In this document: piece by piece, positions 8,360 to 18,848 of the stretch
Layout of the letters: every line of letters begins with the position of its first letter
Position numbering within the stretch: the stretch's first letter is position 1
NCBI GenBank assembly: GCA_000817105.1
Contig: JUEP01000002.1
Span: forward strand, 1-64,000
DNA from: a marine actinobacterium MedAcidi-G3
GTDB lineage: Bacteria; Actinomycetota; Acidimicrobiia; Acidimicrobiales; Poriferisodalaceae
DNA: 64,000 bases
Direction: 5' to 3'
Notes under the pieces: generated by a model
What the model was told of the DNA's origin: nothing
Databases searched by the model: none
Seen by the model: only the letters and a program-made list of their open reading frames with translations
Position numbers and translations under genes: made by a program

Positions 8360-9394
8360 TTACGGCATGAGGCCGACGGCGGGCAGCCCCGTTGTTTCTT
8401 CAAGACCCAGGGCAATATTGGCGCATTGGATCGCGCCTCCGGAGGCTCCTTTAACCAAATTGTCTAAGGCACTTATGACCAGCAACCATCCAGTCCGTTC
8501 ATCAACGCGAGCTGTGAGGTGGACCGTGTTAGATCCGGTGGTTGCCTTCGTAGACGGAGAGCTTTCGTCTACGACAACAAACGGCTCACCGCAGTAGAAC
8601 TGTCTCAATATGTCCAAAGCATCTTCGGTCGTAAATTCTTGCTCGATTGGACGGGCGTAACACGTCGCCAGAATTCCTCGGACCATAGGAGCCAAGTGCG
8701 GTGTGAACAAAATTTCGCAGCCGCTTACCTGCTCGATTTCTGGTGTGTGGCGGTGTGTAAGTAGGCCATACGCATTGAAGTTCTCATCAACCGAAGCAAA
8801 GGTTGTGTTGGCTTTTGCTGCTCTTCCAGCTCCGCTTACTCCCGAGGCGGCGTCAACAATCACACCAGTCTGTTCCACCTTGCCTGCCGCCACAAAGGGG
8901 TACAAAGCGAGGGACGCTGCTGTGGGATAACAACCCGGCACAGCTATGCCTCGAGCACCTTCCATTTCGCTGCGAAATATCTCAGGTAAGCCATAAACAA
9001 AGTGGTCAAGAAGCTCCGGGACAGAGTGCTCATCTCCGTACCACTGCGGATATAGGTTCGGGTCCTTGAGCCTGAAATCCGAACCCAAATCAAGGATGCA
9101 TCCGACCTTCTTAAATAATTCTGAAACGATCGGTTGACTCGCCATATGAGGGAGTCCAAGAAAGACAGCGTCTAGTCCCTCTAACTCAGAAGCTGCATAC
9201 TCTGAGTAAACCAAGTCGCTGTATTCTGCGGCAAGGTTGGGATATAAATCCCTGACCCTTGAACCGGCCTGAGTGTCACCCGTAGCTACAACGAGTTCCA
9301 TATCAGGGTGAGTGGCGATGAGCCTCATCAGTTCGGAGCCGGTAAAGCCCGAAGCGCCCACAATGCCCACTTGAAGTCCTGCGTTGCTTGACAT
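8360..9394 (-). CDS. argC: N-acetyl-gamma-glutamyl-phosphate reductase
   Basis: The enzyme reduces N-acetylglutamyl phosphate to the semialdehyde with NADPH. I start it at the ATG at 9394 (MSSNAGLQVGIVG), giving 344 aa. A longer frame to 9442 would run through the ARG boxes and adds unlikely residues. The NADP loop GIVGASGFTGSE is near the N-terminus, the catalytic cysteine is in VPGCYPTAAS, and the histidine in HRHTPEIEQ. It is the first gene of the arg cluster, preceded by two ArgR-type operators. Confidence 0.95.
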   Translation of the reverse strand: MSSNAGLQVGIVGASGFTGSELMRLIATHPDMELVVATGDTQAGSRVRDLYPNLAAEYSDLVYSEYAASELEGLDAVFLGLPHMASQPIVSELFKKVGCILDLGSDFRLKDPNLYPQWYGDEHSVPELLDHFVYGLPEIFRSEMEGARGIAVPGCYPTAASLALYPFVAAGKVEQTGVIVDAASGVSGAGRAAKANTTFASVDENFNAYGLLTHRHTPEIEQVSGCEILFTPHLAPMVRGILATCYARPIEQEFTTEDALDILRQFYCGEPFVVVDESSPSTKATTGSNTVHLTARVDERTGWLLVISALDNLVKGASGGAIQCANIALGLEETTGLPAVGLMP

Positions 9395-9424
9395 GGTCCT
9401 TAGGGTACAGCAATCAAAGAGATT

Positions 9425-9438
9425 TGCATATTTATGCA
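9425..9438. promoter_or_regulatory. ARG box 1 (ArgR operator)
   Basis: TGCATATTTATGCA is a perfect 14-bp palindrome and closely matches the actinobacterial ARG-box core (TGCAT-AT-rich-ATGCA). Its near edge is 31 bp upstream of the argC ATG, where it would block transcription when ArgR-arginine binds. Confidence 0.8.
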
Positions 9439-9444
9439 GCAATC

Positions 9445-9458
9445 TGAATATTTATGCA
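9445..9458. promoter_or_regulatory. ARG box 2 (ArgR operator)
   Basis: TGAATATTTATGCA repeats box 1 with one substitution that breaks one arm pair. The two palindrome centres are 20 bp apart, about the spacing of paired ARG boxes bound by one ArgR hexamer. It lies between argC (minus) and the MFS gene (plus), so either or both could be regulated. Confidence 0.78.
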
Positions 9459-9506
9459 TCCGAACAACTCGTCTTGCCGGCGCCAGAAGAGACCTATTGT
9501 GTCAAG

Positions 9507-10691
9507 GTGACCGCAGAAGCCGGACTTACAAAAGGCTGGGCCCCAATTATTTCTCTCGGGCTCATGACATGCACCTGCTATGGCGCTGCACTTTATGCGT
9601 ACGGGATTCTCCTAGACCCAATTCACAATGACTTAGGTTGGTCACTCACTTTCTTGGGAACTGTGTTTGCTGGAGCACAACTGGTTAGTGGATTCGGTGC
9701 TTCATTTGCTGGCCGACTACTTGACCGCTCGGGCGGAAGACTGGTGTTCACTATCCAAGCAATGGCTTCCCTGTGCCTACTCGCCGGAAGTTGGACCTCC
9801 AACGCCGGGGCATTCGCAATCTTGATGACCGCAGGCTTGGGTGTGATGGCGACTACTGGCTTTTATCATGTATCCACGGCAATCGCGGGTCGTGTCGGAC
9901 CTGCAGATCGCGGAAAGCGCATAACAGTTCTAACTGTAATCGGCGCCTTCTGCAGCCCTATTTACCTTCCAATAGGCGCACTAATCATCAACTCATGGGG
10001 ATGGAGGCCAGCTCTTCGGATATTTGCTTTACTGGCTTTTTTGGGAGCACTTCAAGCTTCACACTTCGCTGGCGGAGGCCGCTCCACAGACATACAAGGA
10101 CCTTCACCTAGCGCCTTCAAAGCTCTACTTACGTCGATACACCGACCACCAGTTAGGAGAATGCTGTTCGCTTACGCGTTTGCTGGCTTCTCCTACAGCA
10201 CCCTTCTCATCTACCAAGTACCCATTATGATCGACCAGGGACTAGCGCTGGGAACCGCTGCAGGGATCGCCGGATTTCGTGGATTCAGCCAACTTTTCGG
10301 TCGCCTCGCAGCAATACCTGTCGTGGCACGACACGAAGCCCCTTTTGCACTGAAAATCAGCTATTTGCTAGCCGCAGTCGGTTCTCTTTTTATTCTGGGC
10401 GGCAATGTATGGCTCGGCCTCGTATACGGAGTCCTGGTCGGCAGCAGCCTGGGAGCGTCAACTCCATTACAGGCCCTATATGCCCAAGACACTTTCGAAC
10501 CTGAAGATCTGGGCTTACTTATGGGACTACAACATTCGGTATTCGCTATCGCAGGAGCAGCAGGGCCCGTGGTCGCCGGATTAGCCGCTGACACTGCTGG
10601 CAGTCAGTCCCCCACCGTGTGGATTTCGGTCTGCAGTCTCCTTGCGGCCGCATTTCTTGTTCGGAGAAAAGAAGTGCAGGCACCAGAGTGA
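9507..10691 (+). CDS. MFS transporter (MCT/oxalate-formate-antiporter-like)
   Basis: This is an inner-membrane permease of about 394 aa with about 12 hydrophobic segments. It starts at WAPIISLGLMTCTCYGAALY, carries ASFAGRLLDRSGGR after TM2-3 (the MFS A-motif region), and its second half begins near ALLTSIHRPPVRRM. The overall look is that of the monocarboxylate/oxalate-formate group; the substrate is unknown. The frame is open from 9384, but I prefer GTG at 9507 because upstream sequence contains the ARG boxes and adds non-MFS residues. The gene is divergent from argC and shares its regulatory gap. No clear ribosome binding site is seen, so the start is uncertain. Confidence 0.85.
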   Translation: MTAEAGLTKGWAPIISLGLMTCTCYGAALYAYGILLDPIHNDLGWSLTFLGTVFAGAQLVSGFGASFAGRLLDRSGGRLVFTIQAMASLCLLAGSWTSNAGAFAILMTAGLGVMATTGFYHVSTAIAGRVGPADRGKRITVLTVIGAFCSPIYLPIGALIINSWGWRPALRIFALLAFLGALQASHFAGGGRSTDIQGPSPSAFKALLTSIHRPPVRRMLFAYAFAGFSYSTLLIYQVPIMIDQGLALGTAAGIAGFRGFSQLFGRLAAIPVVARHEAPFALKISYLLAAVGSLFILGGNVWLGLVYGVLVGSSLGASTPLQALYAQDTFEPEDLGLLMGLQHSVFAIAGAAGPVVAGLAADTAGSQSPTVWISVCSLLAAAFLVRRKEVQAPE

Positions 10692-10826
10692 ATAGCTATC
10701 ACCAAATAACACAGGTTTGGAGTGGCCACTGAGTGGGGTAGCCTCTACCTAAAGTTCCTCTTGGGCCAACGACGTCCCGAATTCGCGAACACAAACCTCA
10801 ACGCTCCAATCCACCGGACGTCATAA

Positions 10827-13800
10827 ATGCACGAAACCACCGACAGACCAATCGGTCTACCCGCGGCCCAAGGCCTCTACGACCCAAACTATGAACATGA
10901 CGCATGTGGCGTGGCGTTCGTCGTTGACATACACGGACGAGCCACCCACGAAATGGTCAAACGGGGACTTAATTGCCTATTCCAGCTTGACCACCGCGGA
11001 GCTACAGGAGCCGAAGAAAACGTCGGGGACGGAGCGGGGATACTCATCCAAATACCTGACTCCTTCTTCCGAGCCCTTACGGACTTTGACCTTCCCGAGT
11101 TGGGACATTACGCAGCAGGCATGGCCTTCCTACCTTCAGAAAACCCAGACAGCGCAGTCGAAGCAATAGAAGCAATAGCCGAGCAAGAAGGATTGCAGGT
11201 AATTGGATGGCGAGAGGTTCCGACTGACAGTTCATCCTTAGGGTCTTTCGCGACCGACGCAATGCCTATCTTCCGCACTCTCTTCCTCGCTGGCAAAGAG
11301 GGTTCCGAACTAAAAGACCTTGAACTCGAGCGGGCCGTCTTCGTGTTGAGAAAAAGGATCGAGCACGAGGTTGAACCGGGCGTCTATTTCCCTTCCCTCT
11401 CTTGTCGCACCTTCGTTTATAAAGGCATGCTGACTTGTGAGCAGCTATCAGACTTCTTTCCGGATCTAACCGACCCTCGGCTAACAAGCGCCTTGGCGCT
11501 AGTTCACTCACGATTCAGCACAAACACCTTCCCATCCTGGCCCCTTGCGCACCCCTACCGACTCGTTGCTCATAACGGAGAGATCAACACCGTCATGGGG
11601 AATCGCAATTGGATGCATGCCAGAGAAAGCAAACTCGCTAATGAAGTGTTCGGTGATGCTTTAGATAGAGCCCTACCGATTATGACTAGAGGTGCCTCAG
11701 ATACAGCAAGCTTCGACGAAGCACTTGAATTGCTCTACCTCGGCGGCAGAACCCTCCCACACGCGGTCCTCATGATGATTCCTGAAGCCTGGGAAAATCA
11801 TGAACGCCTTCCACAGTGGAAGAGAGATTTCTACGAGTTTCACGCTTCCTTAATGGAACCATGGGACGGTCCAGCATCAATCGCATTCACAGACGGAACA
11901 GTGATCGGTGCAGTTCTTGACCGCAACGGTCTTCGTCCATCGAGATTTTGGGTTACAGATGATGGCCTCGTCGTGGTGGCCTCCGAAGTCGGCGTGCTCG
12001 ACCTTGATCAAGCCACCGTGACCCAAAAAGGCCGACTACAGCCCGGAAAAATGTTTCTGGTCGACACTAATCAAGGTCGGATCGTCGGCGATGAAGAAAT
12101 AAAAAACACACTCGCTGCGGAACACCCCTACGAACAATGGCTTCTAGAGGGCCTACTTCATCTAGATGATCTCCCAGAACGGTTTCTTCTCACTCCTCAA
12201 CATTCTTCAGTCGTGAAGCGCCAAAGAACATTCGGGTACACAGAAGAAGAACTAAAAATCCTGCTCTCACCAATGGCACGAACCGGAACCGAGCCAATTG
12301 GATCGATGGGTACCGATACCCCTATAGCTGCCCTATCTAAACGACCACGATTGATATTTGACTATTTCGCTCAGCTATTTGCCCAGGTCACTAACCCACC
12401 ACTAGATGCAATAAGAGAAGAGTTGGTAACTTCGACCTCTTCTTCGATCGGCCCAGAAGGCAATTTACTAGAACCAGGCCCAGATTCTTGCCGTCAAATA
12501 GTTTTGCCTCGTCCAATTATTTCTAACGAAGACCTCGCGAAACTTCTCTACCTCAACGAAAATGGTGACCACCCTCAATTCAAGTCCTTTGCGATTGACG
12601 GCTTATACCCAGTAGCAGATGGAGGCGCTGGGATACAAAGAGCACTAGAGGAGATCCAGAACGAAATATCTGAGGCGATAGACAACGGGGCGAAAATAAT
12701 TGTCCTATCAGATAGGTACAGCAACGAGACACATGCACCAATTCCATCCTTACTGCTGACAGGAGCTGTTCACCACCACCTAGTGCGCAATAGAACTCGC
12801 ACCGAAGTTGGCCTGGTCGTCGAGTGCGGTGATGCCCGAGAGGTTCATCACATGGCGTTGCTACTTGGTTACGGAGCTGGAGCAGTCAACCCTTACCTGG
12901 CTATCGAATCAATCGAAGATCTCATCGAAGAAGGGGGAATAGCTGAAGTTGACAGCAAGACAGCCGTGAGGAACTACATAAAAGGCTGTTCCAAAGGCGT
13001 CTTGAAGATCATGTCCAAGATGGGCATCTCAACGGTCGCAAGCTATACGGGTGCACAAGTTTTTGAGTGCGTCGGACTCTCTACCGAGGTCATAGAAGAC
13101 TACTTCACTGGGACAACTTCCAAGCTAGGCGGGGCGAATCTAGATATCGTTGCCGAAGAGGTAGCGGCCCGTCACCGATTCGCATATCTGGAAAACCCTG
13201 AAGACGTTGCTCACAGAGACCTCTGGGCAGGCGGCGAATACCAGTGGCGACGCGAAGGCGAGTACCACCTATTCAACCCGGAGACGGTTTACAAACTTCA
13301 GCATTCAACCCGCACAGGTCAATACGAAGTCTTCAAGGAATACACCCGACTCGTAGATGACCAGTCTGAAGAGCTGGCAACGCTCAGGGGACTCTTTAAT
13401 CTCGACCCTTCCGAAGGCGGTCCGATACCAATCGACGAAGTTGAACCCGTAAGTGAGATCGTCAAAAGATTTTCAACAGGCGCTATGAGCTACGGCTCTA
13501 TCTCTGCCGAAGCACACGAAACGCTGGCCATCGCCATGAACCGTCTCGGAGGAAAATCAAATACCGGAGAGGGCGGGGAAGACCCTAAGCGTTTTGTTCC
13601 AGATCCCAACGGAGACTCACGCAGGTCATCAATTAAACAAGTCGCTTCGGGGCGTTTCGGCGTTACCTCTGAGTACTTAGTGAACTCCGATGACATTCAA
13701 ATCAAAATGGCCCAAGGAGCTAAACCTGGCGAGGGAGGCCAATTGCCTGGGCCCAAGGTCTGGCCATGGATAGCAGAGACTCGCCATTCAACCCCTGGAG

Positions 13801-15395
13801 TGGGTTTGATTTCGCCTCCTCCCCACCACGACATCTACTCAATCGAAGACTTAAAGCAACTGATTCACGATCTCAAGAATTCAAATCCAGAAGCTCGGAT
13901 ACACGTCAAGTTAGTAGCCGAAGTTGGCGTTGGAACGGTCGCTGCCGGGGTCTCTAAATCAAAGGCAGACGTCGTATTGATCTCCGGACACGATGGAGGC
14001 ACTGGCGCCTCACCACTCACCTCGCTCAAACACGCAGGCGGCCCATGGGAACTCGGACTCGCTGAGACTCAGCAAACGTTGCTAATAAACGGACTCCGCG
14101 ACCGCATAGTTGTCCAAGCTGACGGCCAACTAAAGACAGGACGCGACGTAATCGTTGCTGCCCTTCTAGGCGCTGAAGAATTCGGCTTTGCCACTGCACC
14201 CTTGGTGGTATCTGGCTGCGTCATGATGCGCGTCTGCCACCTCGACACTTGCCCTGTCGGGGTTGCTACTCAAAACAAGGAACTGAGGTCGCGTTATAGC
14301 GGTAAAGCTGAATTTGTTGTCAACTTCTTCGAATACATAGCCCAAGAAGTCCGCGAATACTTGGCCGAACTTGGGTTTAGCTCAATAGAAGAGGCGGTAG
14401 GTCGGGTCGACTGTCTCAACGTAGATCAAGCAGTCAACCATTGGAAAGCCGAAGGACTCGACCTAACACCAATTCTCCACGTTCCAACGTCACCATGGGA
14501 GCAAGATCGCTTCTGCTCCAAAAGCCAGGACCACGGTTTAGACAAAGCGCTCGATCAGGAACTCATAAGGCAATCGCAACCGGCTTTAAAAGACGGATCC
14601 CCTATCCGGCTCGAAGTACCCGTCTCGAACGTGAACAGAACTGTCGGGACACTACTGGGACACCATGTTACGAAAAACTTCGGAGGACAAGGCCTTCCTG
14701 ATGACACGATCACTATAGAAATGACCGGGTCAGCTGGAAACAGTTTTGGTGCCTTTGTACCGAAAGGCATCACATTCCATTTATTGGGCGACGCAAATGA
14801 CTACTTAGGTAAAGGACTTTCCGGGGGTCGTATTTCGTTGCGGCCTCCCAACAACTCGGCGCCTGGCTTTATTGCGGAGGACAATGTCATTGCAGGCAAC
14901 GTCATTCTTTACGGAGCGACGAGCGGTGAAACGTTTATTCGAGGAATTGTCGGGGAAAGATTCTGTGTCCGGAATTCAGGAGCAACTGCTGTCGTCGAGG
15001 GCGTGGGAGATCACGCTTGTGAATACATGACCGGAGGCACAGTGGTCATTTTGGGTCCAACAGGCAGAAACTTCGGCGCCGGCATGTCGGGCGGTGTGGC
15101 TTTTGTTTATGACCCAGATGACAACTTTCATCGAAATCTAAATACCGAAATGGTTGATCTTGAAAGTTCGCTGGAGGACGAGGACGCCAATTTGTTGCGT
15201 GACCTCATTCGCCAACACCACCTAGAAACAGATTCCGGAGTCGCATCAGTGATTCTTGATCATTGGCATCAACACGTCCGCAATTTCAAGAAAGTGATGC
15301 CGAAGGATTACCGACGCGTGCTTGATGCGATTTCAGCAGCAGAAGAACAAGGCCAAGACGTCGAAGAAGCGGTCATGGCAGCGGCAAAAGGGTAA
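10827..15395 (+). CDS. gltB: glutamate synthase, large (alpha) subunit
   Basis: The enzyme makes two glutamates from glutamine and 2-oxoglutarate with GltD. The 1522-aa length is typical. The N-terminal amidotransferase cysteine is C27 in HDACGVAF, exposed after removal of a propeptide. The central and FMN domains follow ([31 protein letters not shown]). The 3Fe-4S cysteines are C1131, C1137 and C1142, and the C-terminal beta-helix domain is glycine-rich. It is followed 75 bp later by gltD. A weak promoter candidate (TTTGGA, 17 bp, TAGCCT) lies at 10716-10744. Otherwise the 135-bp upstream gap shows nothing notable. Confidence 0.97.
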   Translation: MHETTDRPIGLPAAQGLYDPNYEHDACGVAFVVDIHGRATHEMVKRGLNCLFQLDHRGATGAEENVGDGAGILIQIPDSFFRALTDFDLPELGHYAAGMAFLPSENPDSAVEAIEAIAEQEGLQVIGWREVPTDSSSLGSFATDAMPIFRTLFLAGKEGSELKDLELERAVFVLRKRIEHEVEPGVYFPSLSCRTFVYKGMLTCEQLSDFFPDLTDPRLTSALALVHSRFSTNTFPSWPLAHPYRLVAHNGEINTVMGNRNWMHARESKLANEVFGDALDRALPIMTRGASDTASFDEALELLYLGGRTLPHAVLMMIPEAWENHERLPQWKRDFYEFHASLMEPWDGPASIAFTDGTVIGAVLDRNGLRPSRFWVTDDGLVVVASEVGVLDLDQATVTQKGRLQPGKMFLVDTNQGRIVGDEEIKNTLAAEHPYEQWLLEGLLHLDDLPERFLLTPQHSSVVKRQRTFGYTEEELKILLSPMARTGTEPIGSMGTDTPIAALSKRPRLIFDYFAQLFAQVTNPPLDAIREELVTSTSSSIGPEGNLLEPGPDSCRQIVLPRPIISNEDLAKLLYLNENGDHPQFKSFAIDGLYPVADGGAGIQRALEEIQNEISEAIDNGAKIIVLSDRYSNETHAPIPSLLLTGAVHHHLVRNRTRTEVGLVVECGDAREVHHMALLLGYGAGAVNPYLAIESIEDLIEEGGIAEVDSKTAVRNYIKGCSKGVLKIMSKMGISTVASYTGAQVFECVGLSTEVIEDYFTGTTSKLGGANLDIVAEEVAARHRFAYLENPEDVAHRDLWAGGEYQWRREGEYHLFNPETVYKLQHSTRTGQYEVFKEYTRLVDDQSEELATLRGLFNLDPSEGGPIPIDEVEPVSEIVKRFSTGAMSYGSISAEAHETLAIAMNRLGGKSNTGEGGEDPKRFVPDPNGDSRRSSIKQVASGRFGVTSEYLVNSDDIQIKMAQGAKPGEGGQLPGPKVWPWIAETRHSTPGVGLISPPPHHDIYSIEDLKQLIHDLKNSNPEARIHVKLVAEVGVGTVAAGVSKSKADVVLISGHDGGTGASPLTSLKHAGGPWELGLAETQQTLLINGLRDRIVVQADGQLKTGRDVIVAALLGAEEFGFATAPLVVSGCVMMRVCHLDTCPVGVATQNKELRSRYSGKAEFVVNFFEYIAQEVREYLAELGFSSIEEAVGRVDCLNVDQAVNHWKAEGLDLTPILHVPTSPWEQDRFCSKSQDHGLDKALDQELIRQSQPALKDGSPIRLEVPVSNVNRTVGTLLGHHVTKNFGGQGLPDDTITIEMTGSAGNSFGAFVPKGITFHLLGDANDYLGKGLSGGRISLRPPNNSAPGFIAEDNVIAGNVILYGATSGETFIRGIVGERFCVRNSGATAVVEGVGDHACEYMTGGTVVILGPTGRNFGAGMSGGVAFVYDPDDNFHRNLNTEMVDLESSLEDEDANLLRDLIRQHHLETDSGVASVILDHWHQHVRNFKKVMPKDYRRVLDAISAAEEQGQDVEEAVMAAAKG

Positions 15396-15470
15396 ATGAG
15401 ATGGTCCATTTGAGTACAACAAAAGCAACTAGTGGCTTGTTTAACGACCAAGTCAAGGATCTGATTCACC

Positions 15471-16928
15471 GTGGCTGATATCCGTGGGTTCTTAAAACAC
15501 GAAAGACAGACGCCCTCAAGACGGCCGGTACCAGTCCGTCTTCTCGATTGGCAAGAGGTCTATGAAGACTTTGATCAAGGGACTTTGAAAGAGCAAGCAA
15601 GCCGATGCATGGACTGCGGGATCCCGTTCTGCAATAACGGCTGTCCGCTCGGAAACATAATTCCAGATTGGAATGACCTGGTTTACCGCGATCGGTGGCG
15701 CGAAGCTCTTGACCGTCTTCATGCGACAAACAACTTCCCAGAATTTACTGGCCGTCTCTGCCCAGCACCCTGCGAGGGAGCTTGCGTACTTGGCATAAAC
15801 CAAGACCCAGTAGCCATCAAACAGGTTGAGGTAAGCATCATCGACCACGCTTTCGAAATGGGTTGGGTCACTCCGGTCCTCCCATCGTCACTCTCAGGCA
15901 AATCAGTTGCGGTTGTCGGGAGCGGCCCGGCGGGTTTAGCCGCTGCTCAGCAACTAACACGTGCCGGTCACTCCGTAACTGTCTTCGAGCGTGCTGACCG
16001 AATCGGTGGCTTGCTCAGGTACGGAATTCCTGAATTCAAGATGGAGAAGAGACACATAGATCGCCGGATTGATCAAATGGCGCTCGAAGGTACCGAATTT
16101 CGAACAGGGATAGATGTTGGTGTCGACATAACTGGTGAACAACTGCAGCAACAATTTGAAGCTGTTGTCCTAGCGGGAGGCGCAACTCAATGGCGCGACC
16201 TCCCAATTGAAGGACGCGAGCTAAACGGCATACACCAGGCAATGGAATATCTTCCATGGGCAAATCGAGCACAGGAAGGTGACCTAGCCGTAGATGAAGT
16301 GCCAATTTCTGCTGCGGGGAAGAAGGTCATAATTATCGGCGGCGGGGACACAGGAGCAGATTGTTTAGGAACAGCTCACCGACAAGGAGCCGCTTCGATA
16401 CATCAATTCGAGATAATGCCTCGCCCTTCTGAGGAGCGTTCAGATCGAAACCCTTGGCCAACTTTTCCCATGACATTCAAAATCACGTCGGCTCACGAAG
16501 AAGGCGGAGAACGAATCTACGCAGTTAACACAGAAAGATTTCTCGGCGACGATAACGGAACTTTACGCGGACTCGCAGCCCATGAGGTTGAGCTAACCGA
16601 CGGAAGATTCGAGAAGGTTGCCGGCTCGGAGTTCGAGTTGGAGGCAGATCTCGTCTTCTTGGCTATGGGCTTCACTGGTCCAGAAAAAAATCCATTGCTT
16701 GAGCAATTAAACCTTGACCTCGATGATCGCTCCAATGTGGCCCGTGACAGCCAGTTTGCAACTAACAGGCAAGGAACCTGGGTCTGCGGCGACATGGGAC
16801 GTGGACAAAGTCTTATAGTTTGGGCTATTGCCGAAGGCAGGTCTTGCGCTGCTGCTGTAGATACTTTCTTAAGTGGCTCTTCAGCCTTAATGGCACCTGT
16901 GGCTCCCTCAGATAGACCGCTCTTATAG
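15471..16928 (+). CDS. gltD: glutamate synthase, small (beta) subunit
   Basis: GltD feeds NADPH electrons through FAD and iron-sulphur clusters to GltB. The 485-aa protein has the N-terminal 4Fe-4S cysteines (CMDCGIPFC, CPLGN, CPAPCEGAC) at about residues 45-105. The FAD loop VVGSGPAGLAAAQQL is near 149-163, and a second dinucleotide loop IIIGGGDTGADC is near 287-298. The start is GTG at 15471 (MADIRGFLKHER). The gene runs in the gltB direction and is almost certainly cotranscribed with it. Confidence 0.97.
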   Translation: MADIRGFLKHERQTPSRRPVPVRLLDWQEVYEDFDQGTLKEQASRCMDCGIPFCNNGCPLGNIIPDWNDLVYRDRWREALDRLHATNNFPEFTGRLCPAPCEGACVLGINQDPVAIKQVEVSIIDHAFEMGWVTPVLPSSLSGKSVAVVGSGPAGLAAAQQLTRAGHSVTVFERADRIGGLLRYGIPEFKMEKRHIDRRIDQMALEGTEFRTGIDVGVDITGEQLQQQFEAVVLAGGATQWRDLPIEGRELNGIHQAMEYLPWANRAQEGDLAVDEVPISAAGKKVIIIGGGDTGADCLGTAHRQGAASIHQFEIMPRPSEERSDRNPWPTFPMTFKITSAHEEGGERIYAVNTERFLGDDNGTLRGLAAHEVELTDGRFEKVAGSEFELEADLVFLAMGFTGPEKNPLLEQLNLDLDDRSNVARDSQFATNRQGTWVCGDMGRGQSLIVWAIAEGRSCAAAVDTFLSGSSALMAPVAPSDRPLL

Positions 16929-16961
16929 CGCAACTGTGCCAGGCCAATAATCGAAGACCCA

Positions 16962-18365
16962 CTAAAGTTTCTCGCTACTACCTTCCCGCAAGTAAGACTC
17001 CAGCTTTGCCAAGGCATCTGCCGTCGACGCGCCGATTCTACTCGACAACTCTTCTTGCCTTGGGGTTCTTTCAGAGCGCCCTCTAACTCTTCCAAAGCCA
17101 TCGAGCCTGGCCTCGACAAGCCATTGTTTTAGGCCAGGGTTACTGTTCCATTTGATCGAATTGACGGCGTTTTGCAGCGTTGTCCTCACCCAATCCAAGG
17201 TGTCATCTGGATGAGGTACAACCGCACAAACTTCGTTCTTAATCACCTCATTGGTCTCAATTGCCTCGATATGCGCTATGAAAGCTGCGCTGAATGCCTG
17301 CTGACACGTTCGAACAGTCTGCAAAGTTATACGGTCTCCCTCGAAAACTGGTTGCACAGGGCGCTTTGCCAACCCATCCGAAGTGCAATCAACATGAACT
17401 GTTGCGGGAGATGTCCGCACCTCGCCGCGATCAAGATCGATACTATTTAGACCGATTCGCCTAACACGACCTAAACGGACAACGTTTTCGATTCGCTGCA
17501 ACTGGTGGAGCTCTGACTTGGTAACAGTGCAACATCTGTAGCTCGTGGGGCGAACACCCGAATCCAATTGAAGCAGGATGCCTTGGCCAAGCAACTCATC
17601 GAACATCTCCTCCATCGATGTCGAAGACGCAACTATCTCCAAAGTTTCTGCTTGACGAAGCATGACTCGGTCCGCAAACTCGGGGCCAGGCTGTATGTAA
17701 GCGCGATCCAACATCCACTGGTCACGCGGCACAATCCACGTGACCATCTCGGGTCCAACACCGTTGTCGATCAGCCACAAACACGAATCGATAGCCGTCT
17801 TGCCGCCACCTACCACTACGTACCCATCGGGGGCTTCCGATATGCTTGCCAGCTCATTAGGCGGCATACATCTGACGCCTTCATCGACTCGATATTTGGG
17901 GGGATTCACAGATGGAACCGTCACATTCATATACGTGGCGTCCACTGTCTTTAATGCCTGAATCTCCGTTTGAGATCCAGAGATAAGAGACTTCATCGAG
18001 CCATTGCCCAGATACTCCGTCATAGGGCGGTAATGCACTCTTCCGCTCGGCAAGAAGCGCTGATTCATCACTTCTTCGAAGTACGCCACTACCTCACCAC
18101 CAGAAGCCAATTCGTAAAGGCCCGCATTCCCACCGACCTGATCTTTTTGGTCGCCGCCTAGGGCTCGAGAATTGACACCGTAAAACGAGGAGGGCTGGTG
18201 AAGCCGAACAAATGGATAGGCATCATTCCAATGTCCCCCTGGACGCGCGTGGCGATCGATGATGGTCACTGTTGCATCAGTCTCTGTAACGAGCACATCG
18301 GTGAATGCCATGCCCATGGCACCAGCACCGATAACCAGATAGTCACTAACCAGCTTTTCGGACAT
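16962..18365 (-). CDS. FAD/NAD(P)-binding oxidoreductase (flavin monooxygenase-like)
   Basis: The 467-aa protein begins with a Rossmann loop GAGAMG at residues 13-18, followed by an ERDR-type end (IIDRHARPGGHW). A second nucleotide loop, VVVGGGKTAIDSC, lies near 195-207, the order seen in flavin-containing monooxygenases and related reductases. No full Baeyer-Villiger fingerprint is seen, so the reaction is unknown. It sits 5 bp after a small F420-type oxidoreductase on the same strand, suggesting a two-gene unit, and is convergent with gltD (33 bp apart). Confidence 0.8.
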   Translation of the reverse strand: MSEKLVSDYLVIGAGAMGMAFTDVLVTETDATVTIIDRHARPGGHWNDAYPFVRLHQPSSFYGVNSRALGGDQKDQVGGNAGLYELASGGEVVAYFEEVMNQRFLPSGRVHYRPMTEYLGNGSMKSLISGSQTEIQALKTVDATYMNVTVPSVNPPKYRVDEGVRCMPPNELASISEAPDGYVVVGGGKTAIDSCLWLIDNGVGPEMVTWIVPRDQWMLDRAYIQPGPEFADRVMLRQAETLEIVASSTSMEEMFDELLGQGILLQLDSGVRPTSYRCCTVTKSELHQLQRIENVVRLGRVRRIGLNSIDLDRGEVRTSPATVHVDCTSDGLAKRPVQPVFEGDRITLQTVRTCQQAFSAAFIAHIEAIETNEVIKNEVCAVVPHPDDTLDWVRTTLQNAVNSIKWNSNPGLKQWLVEARLDGFGRVRGRSERTPRQEELSSRIGASTADALAKLESYLREGSSEKL

Positions 18366-18370
18366 AGCTA

Positions 18371-18778
18371 CTATCCCTCAATATCAGGACCGGCTTCTTC
18401 TATAAAGAAGTGGACCATGCAACGTTGAGCATCGGTCATAGCCTGCTTGTATTCATCCCAATCAGGGTGTTCACCACTTAACGTTTGGTAGTAAGAAACC
18501 AGTTGGTCCATAGCTTCAGGCAGGCTGACGACCTCTGCTCTGCATTTGAGTTGCACCCATCTACCGAGCCATTTATCGGGAAATACACATAGCCACGACG
18601 TTGGATCTCTGCGTAAATTCCATGTTTTTATTGCTGTCTCTCGGGTACTCATTACAACCACATCGTCCAATACAGCAAGCGTCACCGGTGACATTTGAGG
18701 AGAACCATCACGGCGACTGGTTGCCAGCACAGCACGTGAATTGTTGCGAACGTATTCAAGACCTTTTTCTATTTCCAT
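18371..18778 (-). CDS. PPOX-class F420-dependent oxidoreductase
   Basis: The 135-aa protein has the split-barrel flavin-reductase look: RAVLATSRRDGSPQMSPV at about residues 15-32, VVMSTRETAIKTWNLRRDP at 45-63, and WVQLKCRAEVV further on. These features fit the actinobacterial pyridoxamine-oxidase-like family that uses cofactor F420. Whether F420, FMN or haem is bound cannot be read from sequence. It is translated just ahead of the FAD oxidoreductase (5-bp gap), and the two may act on the same substrate. Confidence 0.82.
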   Translation of the reverse strand: MEIEKGLEYVRNNSRAVLATSRRDGSPQMSPVTLAVLDDVVVMSTRETAIKTWNLRRDPTSWLCVFPDKWLGRWVQLKCRAEVVSLPEAMDQLVSYYQTLSGEHPDWDEYKQAMTDAQRCMVHFFIEEAGPDIEG

Positions 18779-18848
18779 CTCTTCATCCTGACACGAAGAC
18801 GATTAGATCCATAAACCAAACCACCAAAGACTGCCCTAGGGTTACAAG

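Noticed and set aside
16517-17119. A 200-aa minus-strand frame crossing gltD and the FAD oxidoreductase.
   Set aside because: It is a shadow of two well-supported genes, with no family features.
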